Source of the DNA: Sphaerochaeta sp. Phil3
Lineage (GTDB): Bacteria; Spirochaetota; Spirochaetia; Sphaerochaetales; Sphaerochaetaceae
Assembly (NCBI GenBank): GCA_001940825.1
Contig: MSGT01000071.1
Span: forward strand, 1 to 64,000
Reading direction: 5' to 3'
Length of the DNA stretch: 64,000 nucleotides
This document shows positions 39,870 through 47,148 of the stretch, in pieces (the first letter of the stretch is position 1; each line of letters begins with the position of its first letter). Under the pieces are notes generated by a model that worked only from the letters and a program-made list of their open reading frames with translations, searched no databases and was not told where the DNA came from. The position numbers and the translations under genes were made by a program.

Positions 39870-39895
39870 CATTCATTAACTTAAAAACAATAATT

Positions 39896-40099
39896 ATGAG
39901 AGCAAAGAAATCAATTCGAGCATGGGTAGCAAGAGAAAAAAATGGAGCGTTATTTTTGTTCTGTGAAAAACCAAAAAAGCGTAAATCTTACTGGATAAAT
40001 TTAAATACGTTCAATAGTCTAGTACTCCCAAAAGAAGCTTTCCCTAATGTAAAATGGGAAGATAACGAACCTACTAGAGTATATATCAGAATAGCATAG
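39896..40099 (+). CDS. Small basic hypothetical protein
   Basis: 67 aa from ATG 39896 (RAKKSIRAWVAREKNGALFL), TAG stop at 40097. The frame is open into the upstream tRNA, but that extension is a typical tRNA artefact. Beta-rich, like a single small SH3-type or DUF domain. Confidence 0.65.
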   Translation: MRAKKSIRAWVAREKNGALFLFCEKPKKRKSYWINLNTFNSLVLPKEAFPNVKWEDNEPTRVYIRIA

Positions 40100-40100
40100 T

Positions 40101-40403
40101 ATGACAATCAGAAGAAGTTATTCAAATAGTATACTCACAAGTATCAGTGAATTTTTAATTGCATTAATTATAATATTAATAGCAACAGTATCAATAAGTA
40201 AATATTGCGCAGACTATGATTATTATAATTATGTAGAACTTAAAGCACAATATAAAAACTATATTGTGACTAATAAGTACGTACGGAACTCAGACACTTA
40301 TGTGTTAGAACTCATGAACCCTTTTAGTAAAAAGACTAAAGAGGTATATGTTAGAGATTATCTATATTATAATACTTATTTTGTAGGAGATACTATAAAA
40401 TGA
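40101..40403 (+). CDS. Membrane-anchored early protein
   Basis: 100 aa. Hydrophobic span at about 14-32 (LTSISEFLIALIIILIATVS), then a beta-rich outer domain (YKNYIVTNKYVRNSDTYVLE). ATG follows the previous TAG by one base. Possibly a superinfection-exclusion-type protein; inference only. Confidence 0.6.
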   Translation: MTIRRSYSNSILTSISEFLIALIIILIATVSISKYCADYDYYNYVELKAQYKNYIVTNKYVRNSDTYVLELMNPFSKKTKEVYVRDYLYYNTYFVGDTIK

Positions 40404-40591
40404 AAAAAGTTAGAGCACACTATAAAGGTAGGTATTATTACTTAGGTAGAGCTAAGAACTTAGAAGAAGAACTCAATTTAAAAAGAGATTTTCTAAGACA
40501 AATAGCTAATATACCTAAAGAAGATATAGAATTATTTCGTAAAAGGTTTATAATCAAAAATAAAACAGTAAAATTCATAAGAAATGTTTGA
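40400..40591 (+). CDS. Small basic early protein
   Basis: 63 aa (KKVRAHYKGRYYYLGRAKNL ... TVKFIRNV). ATGA overlap with the gene before it. Unknown role. Confidence 0.6.
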   Translation: MKKVRAHYKGRYYYLGRAKNLEEELNLKRDFLRQIANIPKEDIELFRKRFIIKNKTVKFIRNV

Positions 40592-40982
40592 ACAAGTAAA
40601 AGACTACAAAAGTGCTTGCAAAGTATTAGGTATTAAACCTATTGACAAGCGTAGAAAGTTAGAAGAACATGTGCTAGTGTACATACAATTAAGTACTATT
40701 ACTCAAGCAATTAACTTTATTGCTAACGATAATAAACAATGGATACCAAAGTATGAACAAAATAAACCTATCAGAACATGGTACAGTTGGTGGTACATTG
40801 ATTGGAACAAAATTGAAAAAGGTTCTGCTGCGGGCTTATTCCGTCTGGCTTCTCACAGTGGTCTTGGTTATGTTGATGCTCATGTGGGTGCTCATCTACG
40901 ATTTATTAACGGAGATGCAGCAGAATATGCAGCTGAAACATTTAGACCACTATATATGAAACATATATTTGGTATAGATTAA
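40584..40982 (+). CDS. Hypothetical early protein
   Basis: 132 aa. EQVKDYKSACKVLGIKPIDK and EHVLVYIQLSTITQAINFIA precede an aromatic stretch IRTWYSWWYIDWNKIEKGSA and a His-rich GYVDAHVGAHLRFING. This combination occurs in conserved Bacteroides phage proteins that have no assigned function. Confidence 0.65.
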   Translation: MFEQVKDYKSACKVLGIKPIDKRRKLEEHVLVYIQLSTITQAINFIANDNKQWIPKYEQNKPIRTWYSWWYIDWNKIEKGSAAGLFRLASHSGLGYVDAHVGAHLRFINGDAAEYAAETFRPLYMKHIFGID

Positions 40983-41021
40983 GTTCTCATATTTATTAAC
41001 TATTAAAACATTTATCAAGAA

Positions 41022-41504
41022 ATGGAAAATGAATTACAAGATTCTCCAAGAGGAAGAGGCTCAGCAGTAGCCTGGAGTTTAGCAGCAGTATTAATCCTAT
41101 TAGGAATGCTTGTTGCAAGTGCACTAACTTTTATCTGTCACGATAAAGTTGACAATCTCATCAATCCTGAAAAGGATAATGTAGAACAAGTTTGTGTTGA
41201 CACAATTTATACTGAAGCTGTACCTACAATACAGGAAGTTCTTCAGTTTCGAGAAGACACAAAACGTTACATGCACATAGACAGTGTATTTCTTACAATG
41301 CCAGACGTTGTCTTAATAGATATACTAAGGCAACATGGAACTTCATTGTCTAACAGTGACATTGTGACTATATATGAATCGAACAGAAGTACTTATAACA
41401 AGGTAATGAGCGGAGCTAGAAGTCAACACTATAAAGACTCATTAGATAAATTGTCTAACACTTATGACAATACTAAAGATACTACTTTCGTAAAGAGAGA
41501 ATAA
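41022..41504 (+). CDS. Membrane-anchored early protein
   Basis: 160 aa, ATG preceded by TATCAA. A hydrophobic span at about 17-38 (VAWSLAAVLILLGMLVASAL) is followed by an outer helical domain (VPTIQEVLQFREDTKRYMHI). TAA stop. Unknown role, likely in the inner membrane facing the periplasm. Confidence 0.65.
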   Translation: MENELQDSPRGRGSAVAWSLAAVLILLGMLVASALTFICHDKVDNLINPEKDNVEQVCVDTIYTEAVPTIQEVLQFREDTKRYMHIDSVFLTMPDVVLIDILRQHGTSLSNSDIVTIYESNRSTYNKVMSGARSQHYKDSLDKLSNTYDNTKDTTFVKRE

Positions 41505-41910
41505 AGTAATAAACATCTTGTTTTTTTAAGTTAAAGTATACTCAGTCTGTGAAGATAGAGTGTACGTCCTCAGAAGATGACAAACCTGTGGGGCGTAAGT
41601 AAATGCATATCGTATATTATTCCCTTGAATACGGCAATAGTGGGTAATATCCGAGATACTCGTATTTGTGTTTATAATCGTGCAGACGTTAAAATCAGGT
41701 ACTCCAATAAGATTAGTTTGACAGCTATTTCTGATTATGAGTTAAAACTATTTGAGAGTCAGTAGAAGTGTGTCTTTTTTATTAACAAATGATACTTTCA
41801 TAGGACAACAATGTATAGTATTTTTTAGTTGGTACTAACTTAAAACAAAATCCAGAGTACCCTGGTCGTCGTCAAAAAACAATTATTAACAATTTAAAAA
41901 TATTAGTATT
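41505..41910 (+). other. Gap of about 400 bases, probably structured RNA
   Basis: A 62-aa frame (41577-41765) exists but has no good start context and a composition unlike neighbours. Hairpins such as GTATACTC/GAGTGTAC (41,536-41,561) and ATACG..CGTAT, a CTGTGGGGC element like that in the 38.4-39.6 kb RNA, and a T run (41,774) argue for an RNA or terminator. Confidence 0.4.
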
Positions 41911-42141
41911 ATGAAAATTATCAAAGATTTTCTCTTTTGTAGTCAGAAATTTACTGATACAAAGGAAACAAAGCCAACTTGTATCAATGTGATGGCTATT
42001 AACAATATTCGTGTTACAAGAAATGCAGCTTTAGGTGGAGAGGAAGTTGTAACAGTAGACATGGAAGATGGTAGCGTCATATTGGCCGAAGATCCTAAAA
42101 CATTTTTCACTGAATTTGCAGATTTGTTAGATGAAGATTAA
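41911..42141 (+). CDS. Small acidic early protein
   Basis: 76 aa (KIIKDFLFCSQKFTDTKETK ... FFTEFADLLDED). Beta pattern INNIRVTRNAALGGEEVVTV then VDMEDGSVILAEDP. Stop overlaps the next ATG. Unknown. Confidence 0.65.
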   Translation: MKIIKDFLFCSQKFTDTKETKPTCINVMAINNIRVTRNAALGGEEVVTVDMEDGSVILAEDPKTFFTEFADLLDED

Positions 42142-42403
42142 AGTTGAAGAAAACCGAAAATTGACTGAAATCAAGTTCGGAACAGATCATTACTTAGCTA
42201 ATTTATTAGCTTGTACTAAGATATTAGGTATACCTTTGTCTAAAGCCAGAACATTGTGTAAAGCAACACCTAATACAAACAATCCTGTAGTTCCGCCAAT
42301 TCCTATCATTAGTAAGTATACTACTGATGAATTGTGTGATGAATTAGATAAGTATGAAATATCAGTATCTATAACTATCAATCAAAAAGTAGTAAAAGAA
42401 TGA
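42131..42403 (+). CDS. Small early protein with bL12-like pattern
   Basis: 90 aa. LACTKILGIPLSKARTLCKA then ISKYTTDELCDELDKYEISV resembles the helix-loop pattern of the ribosomal L7/L12 C-terminal domain (LGLxEAKxLVExAP ... LEEAGAKVELK). By-eye resemblance only. ATGA overlap with the next gene. Confidence 0.55.
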   Translation: MKIKVEENRKLTEIKFGTDHYLANLLACTKILGIPLSKARTLCKATPNTNNPVVPPIPIISKYTTDELCDELDKYEISVSITINQKVVKE

Positions 42404-42858
42404 AAGCAATTATTATTCGCTTCGAAGGCATTATCAGAAATGAAGAAGCCTTAATGGGAGCATTTGCTCATGCAATGAGTAACTATGTGACTGTAGAGGA
42501 TGACCCTAAAGTGGTTATACTAACAGATCAAGAAGTAGATAAAGCTATTATAAATAGCGTCATAGTTACAAAGGAACCGGTATCTAATTCTCATATAGAA
42601 GTAATTCGTGAATTCTGTAAGAGAATTATAAAAGAGATAGGTTCTCCTACTATGAAGACACAAGCTCTTCTTAATCAGGATATCTGTAAATTCCTTGTAA
42701 ATCAGAATCGTGAGACAATTGCTGCCGCAGTAAATATCATAGCAAATATTGATACTACTGCAAAGTATATTCGTCACCGCAAGCTGTTACAGGAATACGG
42801 CTTAGCTTGTTTACCAGGCTTATTAAGAGACATTAATCCACTCTTTAAACTCTTCTAA
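42400..42858 (+). CDS. Hypothetical early protein
   Basis: 152 aa, TAA stop. Helical (KAIIIRFEGIIRNEEALMGA, HIEVIREFCKRIIKEIGSPT, AAVNIIANIDTTAKYIRHRK). No family recognised. Confidence 0.65.
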   Translation: MKAIIIRFEGIIRNEEALMGAFAHAMSNYVTVEDDPKVVILTDQEVDKAIINSVIVTKEPVSNSHIEVIREFCKRIIKEIGSPTMKTQALLNQDICKFLVNQNRETIAAAVNIIANIDTTAKYIRHRKLLQEYGLACLPGLLRDINPLFKLF

Positions 42859-42859
42859 C

Positions 42860-42964
42860 ATGGCAAAGACAAATAGAGATTATGAGAAGCGACAGAAGGA
42901 TTCTAAAAAGAAACCTAAGCATAAGAAAATGGAGCCTTACAATCGTAAGAAGTCATGGAAGTAG
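42860..42964 (+). CDS. Very basic small protein
   Basis: 34 aa (AKTNRDYEKRQKDSKKKPKH ... RKKSWK), TAG stop at 42962. The next gene starts inside its end. It may bind RNA or DNA. Confidence 0.5.
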   Translation: MAKTNRDYEKRQKDSKKKPKHKKMEPYNRKKSWK

Positions 42965-43113
42965 AAGAAGTGATTAAAAACGAATGTCCTACACTTGATA
43001 ATAAAATCAACTGTAGTGTATGTACTCATGAGTGTAAACTCAGAATGCAACAATTTGAACAGTCCAAGGAGGATACTTCGCCAGAGTATCCGCCCGCTGT
43101 TATATATTACTAA
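42955..43113 (+). CDS. Small Cys-rich protein
   Basis: 52 aa with CPTLDNKINCSVCTHEC, four Cys spaced C-x8-C-x2-C-x3-C, a possible zinc site. TAA stop. Unknown role. Confidence 0.55.
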   Translation: MEVEEVIKNECPTLDNKINCSVCTHECKLRMQQFEQSKEDTSPEYPPAVIYY

Positions 43114-43150
43114 TTTAAATTGTTAGTAAAATGGTGGATTTCAGTCAACC

Positions 43151-43312
43151 AAGAACCATTTATGGCCAAACCCCTAAAGGGAGATCTCATAGGAGACACA
43201 AGTACCTACGGACTATACAACGGTCAACCAATTAACATTGGTCAGAAGAAGGATATGGGTCATCTACGAATAAGAAATACGAATAAGTAGAATGGTTCTT
43301 TTTTTTTAAACT
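43151..43312 (+). terminator. Long-range stem followed by T run
   Basis: AAGAACCATT at 43151 and AATGGTTCTT at 43293 are perfectly complementary, and the second arm is followed by eight T. It may terminate transcription or close a structured RNA around 43,160-43,292. Confidence 0.4.
43162..43290 (+). CDS. Small hypothetical protein
   Basis: 42 aa (AKPLKGDLIGDTSTYGLYNG, ends RIRNTNK), TAG stop. A second frame (43131-43235) overlaps it. A 10-bp pair AAGAACCATT (43151) with AATGGTTCTT (43293) and a T run encloses the stretch, so it could also be an RNA. Confidence 0.4.
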   Translation: MAKPLKGDLIGDTSTYGLYNGQPINIGQKKDMGHLRIRNTNK

Positions 43313-43321
43313 CTAAATGCA

Positions 43322-43552
43322 ATGGGTAAGATTATACGCCCTTTAGTTAGGATATACCCAACAGAAAACATCCAAGAAAGAATTAGAGCTGTATCATACT
43401 TTGGTAATTTTAGTATTGAATCTGCAAAACTACAATGCAAAAGTAATAATTATAGGTCTATAGATATCTATGTTCGTAATATATTCGTAGCAGTATTAGA
43501 AGCAAAAAGAAGATATTTCAAAGGATGTGATTTCATCGAAATTATTTCGTGA
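43322..43552 (+). CDS. Small basic early protein
   Basis: 76 aa (GKIIRPLVRIYPTENIQERI ... FKGCDFIEIIS). TGA stop. Unknown. Confidence 0.6.
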   Translation: MGKIIRPLVRIYPTENIQERIRAVSYFGNFSIESAKLQCKSNNYRSIDIYVRNIFVAVLEAKRRYFKGCDFIEIIS

Positions 43553-43592
43553 TTATTAACTATAGTATCAAACCATTAAAAAGTATCAAATT

Positions 43593-44060
43593 ATGGCAGA
43601 AGAAAACAAACTGAACATCTTTGATGTAAACAACGAGAGTGACGATATCCAAGAGTCAATCTCAAACGCAAACAAAGTAACCGATGACGTAGTAAAGAAA
43701 GCAGCTGAGAAGATCGCTGAGCGCCGCAAGGAGAAGCTCACAAACGAACTCATCGACGTGGTTCAAAAGTGTGAATACACTGAGAAATCCGCAGCATTGC
43801 AGTTACGCCGTAGTAACCGCGTAAACCAACGTATGAAGACTTATATGAAGGAATTGCACGCAATTGCCGAAGACGTGAAGAGCGGCAAGAAGCCCATTAC
43901 GGCATGGGACGATGAAGCTCTTGCACTGAAGAAGCAATTCGACAAGGACCTCATTGAGATCGACAAAGATATCGACAAGTCTCAAAGAGAATTGGACGAG
44001 ATCTTCCCAAACTCATGGTCTTATCGTTGGAATTCTCTGATTCCGCAGCGTAATCGCTAA
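43593..44060 (+). CDS. Coiled-coil early protein, probably abundant
   Basis: 155 aa, ATG preceded by TATCAA. Long charged helices (VVKKAAEKIAERRKEKLTNE, LALKKQFDKDLIEIDKDIDK) predict a coiled coil. Codons are GC-richer than neighbours, as in the other strongly expressed genes here. TAA stop. Function unknown. Confidence 0.65.
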   Translation: MAEENKLNIFDVNNESDDIQESISNANKVTDDVVKKAAEKIAERRKEKLTNELIDVVQKCEYTEKSAALQLRRSNRVNQRMKTYMKELHAIAEDVKSGKKPITAWDDEALALKKQFDKDLIEIDKDIDKSQRELDEIFPNSWSYRWNSLIPQRNR

Positions 44061-44098
44061 AGGCAGGGAAAATAAAAAAAGAGGTTCCAAAACCTGAG

Positions 44099-44106
44099 TA
44101 TCTTTG
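44099..44106 (+). promoter_or_regulatory. Bacteroidetes-type -7 box
   Basis: TATCTTTG fits TAnnTTTG, the -7 element of Bacteroidetes promoters. A small hairpin (GGTTCCAAAACC) precedes it. A clear -33 TTTG is lacking. Confidence 0.5.
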
Positions 44107-44210
44107 TATCCAAACAGGTTAGTGTTTATGGGGAAATTTGGGTGGAAACCGTTAGGTTTGCCAGGAGAAATTGGACGCCACAAAGACCTGAATTAACAGG
44201 TCTCATTTAG

Positions 44211-44218
44211 TATCTTTG
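44211..44218 (+). promoter_or_regulatory. Second Bacteroidetes-type -7 box before RNA genes
   Basis: TATCTTTG again, 112 bases after the first and preceded by a perfect hairpin AGACCTG/CAGGTCT (44,184-44,203). It could start the transcript that carries the intron and tmRNA-like gene, using host RNA polymerase. Confidence 0.55.
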
Positions 44219-44630
44219 TATCAGTAATGAGGAACTACTGTGTACTACTGATCATATGTCTGGGATCGCGACAATAAGATTGTCCCGCATTAGTAATAAT
44301 GCTGAACTGCCTTAGTCGAGATATCAAATCAGACTGAATAGGTGTATCTTGTATCATTTACGTTGCTAAGGATCGAACCACGTAAATCCTATTCATATAT
44401 TATCAAGATCAGTATAAGAGAACTAACCATTCTCAAGACCATAGGGTATATAGCTTTGGTCGGCTATATACCCACAAATTTTTTGATATTGATATTTCCT
44501 ATGTTAATATGGGAAAATCATATGTATGCACCTGATTGGTTCATAAAATGGATAGATAAAATGCATTAAAGAAATTGACTGTTAGGTCTATTAAATCGTC
44601 GTTTGGACACGGGTTCGACTCAGAGGGTCG
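44219..44630 (+). other. RNA leader / 5' exon region
   Basis: Contains hairpins ATCAGTA/TACTGAT (44,220-44,254) and GACAAT/ATTGTC (near 44,270-44,284). A 75-aa frame from GTG at 44,342 has one possible membrane segment but no usual start context; not called. A GGGTTCGACTC stretch at 44,612 resembles a T loop but has no matching stem. Probably the upstream exon of the intron below. Confidence 0.35.
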
Positions 44631-45376
44631 CTTATATAGAAATGTATATGACAAAATTGGGTGAATTCAAGGAAAGCTAAATAAAAAGCTCAAAATCAGC
44701 TTTTTACATGCCAATCTTGAGCTAAGCTTAGAGTACACTCTAAGAAAGTGCAGAGACTACTGGAGAACTATAGTGTTCTTAATTACCAGCTAGAGCGCCC
44801 AACATCTTAAGCAGCATTACTGCAAGATGAAGAAATAGTCCGTAGATAAACAAGTTCTTTTAACTTGTCCTCTGAAAGGAGGTTTCTGTGTGATAGTCGA
44901 TGACAATTAGGACAAAGAGTTATTAAATTATTCATCTCATTTTTACCACCTTTACATACTGGCAAAATGTGATGAATATCTCTTGGACCTAAATTCCATC
45001 CACAATTCGCACAGGGTAATTCTAATAATATATTTTGTAACTTTCTTGTGCCATTTTGCTCTGTGACAATTAGTTGTCTATAATGTTTACTTTTACATTT
45101 ATCAGAACAATATTTAGCTTTTGGATTAACTGATAAAAATTCATTGTTACATACAATACATTTACAGTGTTTCAAAGGTTTATTTGCATTACGACTTTTT
45201 GCAGCACAAGATAAACTACAAAACTTAGCGTTACCACGATTTAACTCTCTTGTATCTGCCATAAAAATTTTATGACAGAATTCACATTCTTTTTCTATTA
45301 ACATAATTAATAAATATTTATGTTATAAAAACGTATGTGGAGATAGAAAGTTCTAATTGTTGTAAAATATTTAGCC
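44631..45376 (+). other. Group IA-type self-splicing intron
   Basis: The conserved core elements appear in order: GGTGAATTCAAGGAAA (44,660), CAATCTTGAGC (44,712), R element GTGCAGAGACTA (44,748-44,759) and S element AAGAAATAGTCC (44,830-44,841), with P7 pairing GACTA/TAGTC, plus AAAAAGCT/AGCTTTTT (44,683-44,705). This is the core of phage group IA introns. Ends are approximate: the 5' splice site is near 44,630 (a TTAT/ATGTA P1) and the 3' end near TTTAG 45,373. An antisense HNH gene fills the P7-P9 part. The exons do not form a gene I could name. Confidence 0.75.
44807..45304 (-). CDS. HNH homing endonuclease with zinc ribbons, antisense to the intron
   Basis: 165 aa, ATG 45304 to TAA 44807. 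Two N-terminal Cys clusters (CEFCHKIFMADTRELNRGN with CSLSC, and CKCIVCNNEF with CSDKC) precede an HNH domain: CANCGWNLGPRDIHHILP and NLITLCPNCHRLSHR, with the His pair and two CxxC zinc knuckles. It is encoded opposite to the intron, and its C-terminal codons overlap the P7 S element, so intron core and protein share DNA. It should spread the intron by cutting intronless sites. Confidence 0.85.
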   Translation of the reverse strand: MLIEKECEFCHKIFMADTRELNRGNAKFCSLSCAAKSRNANKPLKHCKCIVCNNEFLSVNPKAKYCSDKCKSKHYRQLIVTEQNGTRKLQNILLELPCANCGWNLGPRDIHHILPVCKGGKNEMNNLITLCPNCHRLSHRNLLSEDKLKELVYLRTISSSCSNAA

Positions 45377-45480
45377 CGTATGCTCCACTATGTTCGTTCG
45401 ACTCGAACCAGTGGCAGCTCCTGTGATGGGTAACTCTTCCTCATGTGTGAAATAACACAAATGGCAACTGAGCTGCAATC

Positions 45481-45622
45481 GGGGCATTATGGTTTTGACA
45501 GCGACATAGAGGAAATAGAATAGGTCAATAAGCAGATAACTGGCAATACAAGTTATGTAATGGATTATACTCGCTTAGCAGCGTGAGATAATCTAAACGG
45601 CTAAGCTAATGTCGTAAAAAGC
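45481..45622 (+). ncRNA. ssrA-like: tmRNA-like RNA with putative tag GNTSYVMDYTRLAA
   Basis: The 5' end GGGGCATTATGGTTTTGAC matches the tmRNA start (GGGGC, D-like loop TTCGAC). GCGACAT at 45,501 can pair with ATGTCGT at 45,609 as helix 2. A short frame from a GGC resume codon at 45,542 gives a 14-residue peptide ending LAA then TGA, the signature of ssrA tags; Bacteroidales tags also start with G after AACTG. The tag end folds in a stem (GATTAT..ATAATC with CTCGC..GCGTGAG), like helix 5. No matching acceptor 3' strand for GGGGC was found, so the 3' domain is missing, permuted or replaced by the tRNA-like unit that follows. Confidence 0.6.
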
Positions 45623-45625
45623 TGG

Positions 45626-45748
45626 AGTAGAATAACTATAATTGGTTAGAGCGGGGGCGGCGGGAAAGGAGCTGATACCCAATCCCCTCAGGCACCACCA
45701 AGTTCAAGGCAGGAGTGCTATATGTAGGTTCGAGTCCTACTTCTACTA
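45626..45748 (+). tRNA. tRNA-like gene with enlarged central region (123 nt)
   Basis: Acceptor AGTAGAA/TTCTACT (7 bp), D loop AATTGGTTAGAGC and T arm GTAGG-TTCGAGT-CCTAC are canonical. The part between D and T arms is about 73 bases rather than 23, and folds as GGGG..CCCC with GGG..CCC inside, plus GGCAC/GTGCT. No single anticodon loop can be read. It may be a tRNA with a small intron, or the tRNA-like domain of the tmRNA just before it. Confidence 0.55.
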
Positions 45749-45787
45749 CAAGAAAATTAGGTTTAATCAATAAATTGTTAATTTGAA

Positions 45788-46087
45788 ATGGGATTAATTA
45801 ATTTTATCAGAGAGAAACTTCCTGAACCCTTAGATAAGGTAAGTAAGGAATTACGAATGAAAGAGAAATTGATACAGCGTATCAACTCTGTTGTGCCACA
45901 GTGTTACAAGAACAGGTATCACTATAAAGAAGGTATTTCCAAAGTAAGAAACATCTTCTTCTTCTGGGAAGAAAGAGGTACAGAAATCTTACATCTTATT
46001 GATGTAGATGGAATGACTTCTGAAGATGAGAGAAAATTTCGTGAACTTGAAATAAAAGCAAGAAACTACAAAGAGCAATGCGTATAA
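45788..46087 (+). CDS. Hypothetical early protein
   Basis: 99 aa (GLINFIREKLPEPLDKVSKE ... RNYKEQCV), helical. Its stop overlaps the next ATG (ATGCGTATAAG). Unknown. Confidence 0.65.
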   Translation: MGLINFIREKLPEPLDKVSKELRMKEKLIQRINSVVPQCYKNRYHYKEGISKVRNIFFFWEERGTEILHLIDVDGMTSEDERKFRELEIKARNYKEQCV

Positions 46088-46266
46088 GATATTTTGCCTG
46101 GTTTGACTCTAAGGCTGAACGTACTGAATTTATCAGTATACTTAATCAGTCTCGTTCAGAGTCTGAAGCGATTAGTAAACTCCTTGATAAATATCCAGAC
46201 TTATCTATGTCTGCAATATCAGGAGTAGTAAGTAACTTTGTAAAAGAAATCAATAAAAAGTCATGA
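46078..46266 (+). CDS. Small early protein, possible HTH
   Basis: 62 aa. RIRYFAWFDSKAERTEFISI then SEAISKLLDKYPDLSMSAIS and VSNFVKEINKK; the last 40 residues could be a helix-turn-helix. ATGA-type overlap with the next gene. Confidence 0.55.
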   Translation: MRIRYFAWFDSKAERTEFISILNQSRSESEAISKLLDKYPDLSMSAISGVVSNFVKEINKKS

Positions 46267-46718
46267 AATTAAATCATCCTGGAATCTATCGTGTTATTGG
46301 AGAGCAATTTGAATTGTTAGCTAATATAGTTGGAGAAGTTCCTTGTCTTAGGATTACTTCTGCACTGTTAATAAATGACCTTGTTCAAAAAGGAAAGTTT
46401 ACAGTACTCTCTGAAGAATCTATTGAGATACAAACTGTATGTCAAAAACCTGATTCTTTTTTGTTTTTAGAGTATGAATACTCAGAAATATGTACTCTAC
46501 CGCCTTATAGACAATCTATTCGCGGTACGAAGATGCCAAATATTAGTAATGAACAACTAAAGGCATTCACTAACAGATATCTTGAGGATATTAAAATTCC
46601 TGGTAGAGGAATTGAAGCTACAAAAGCATATATTCTCAGTGTAACTGATTTCAATTTAGCACAGATAAACGTGCTGATGCTGAAAATAATTAATAGCACT
46701 CGCTATGGTCGTAAATAG
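46263..46718 (+). CDS. Hypothetical early protein
   Basis: 151 aa, TAG stop at 46716, inside the start of the next gene (ATGGTCGTAAATAG). Beta-rich N-half, helical C-half (MPNISNEQLKAFTNRYLEDI). The TAG stop supports standard code use early. Confidence 0.65.
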   Translation: MKLNHPGIYRVIGEQFELLANIVGEVPCLRITSALLINDLVQKGKFTVLSEESIEIQTVCQKPDSFLFLEYEYSEICTLPPYRQSIRGTKMPNISNEQLKAFTNRYLEDIKIPGRGIEATKAYILSVTDFNLAQINVLMLKIINSTRYGRK

Positions 46719-47100
46719 TCTCACTGCATATCCATACTTAAGAGGATGTCCTATAAGATATTCTCAAGTAAATTGGAGACCATCTTGGTATGTATTCTTA
46801 AGAATACAGAATCGAGAAATTAAAAATACAGAATTCCACGAATTCTTTGATAAACAGAACTTAGCTAGGATAATATCATGGTTTGACATGAACATAATAC
46901 AACAGATTGGCATAGCTTCTAAGATTACTTTAAAAGTTAGAATTAGAATTGTCTGTGGTATGGTGAATAAATTACCAGTCGAAGTTCTTACTCGCGACTT
47001 AAAGATTGAATTTATGGAATGTATTTGGGACGCTTTTGATAAACTATATGACGAGTGGAATGAATGGCATTGCAGGTATATACTTGGATTACCATTCTAA
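46705..47100 (+). CDS. Hypothetical early protein
   Basis: 131 aa, TAA stop. VVNSLTAYPYLRGCPIRYSQ and aromatic-rich end (WDAFDKLYDEWNEWHCRYIL). Located just before the sigma factor gene. Unknown. Confidence 0.65.
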   Translation: MVVNSLTAYPYLRGCPIRYSQVNWRPSWYVFLRIQNREIKNTEFHEFFDKQNLARIISWFDMNIIQQIGIASKITLKVRIRIVCGMVNKLPVEVLTRDLKIEFMECIWDAFDKLYDEWNEWHCRYILGLPF

Positions 47101-47102
47101 GG

Positions 47103-47128
47103 GTATAGGGTCTTGATTGACCCTATAC
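47103..47128 (+). promoter_or_regulatory. 10-bp hairpin in front of sigma factor gene
   Basis: GTATAGGGTC-TTGATT-GACCCTATAC, a perfect stem starting 2 bases after the previous stop and 20 bases before the sigma ATG. No T run follows, so it is more likely an RNA-level control or stability element or a protein operator (inverted repeat) than a terminator. Confidence 0.6.
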
Positions 47129-47148
47129 TCACTAAAAAGCCCGTGATT

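Noticed and set aside
39791-39895. N-terminal extension MAKLVDASDLNS of the 39,896 gene
   Set aside because: It is the translated tRNA-Leu sequence, a well-known artefact; ATG 39,896 is the start.
41577-41765. 62-aa frame
   Set aside because: Poor start context and overlap with hairpins; left as part of an RNA-like gap.
44342-44569. 75-aa frame with a possible membrane segment
   Set aside because: GTG start, no leader motif, lies in a hairpin-rich RNA region next to the intron.
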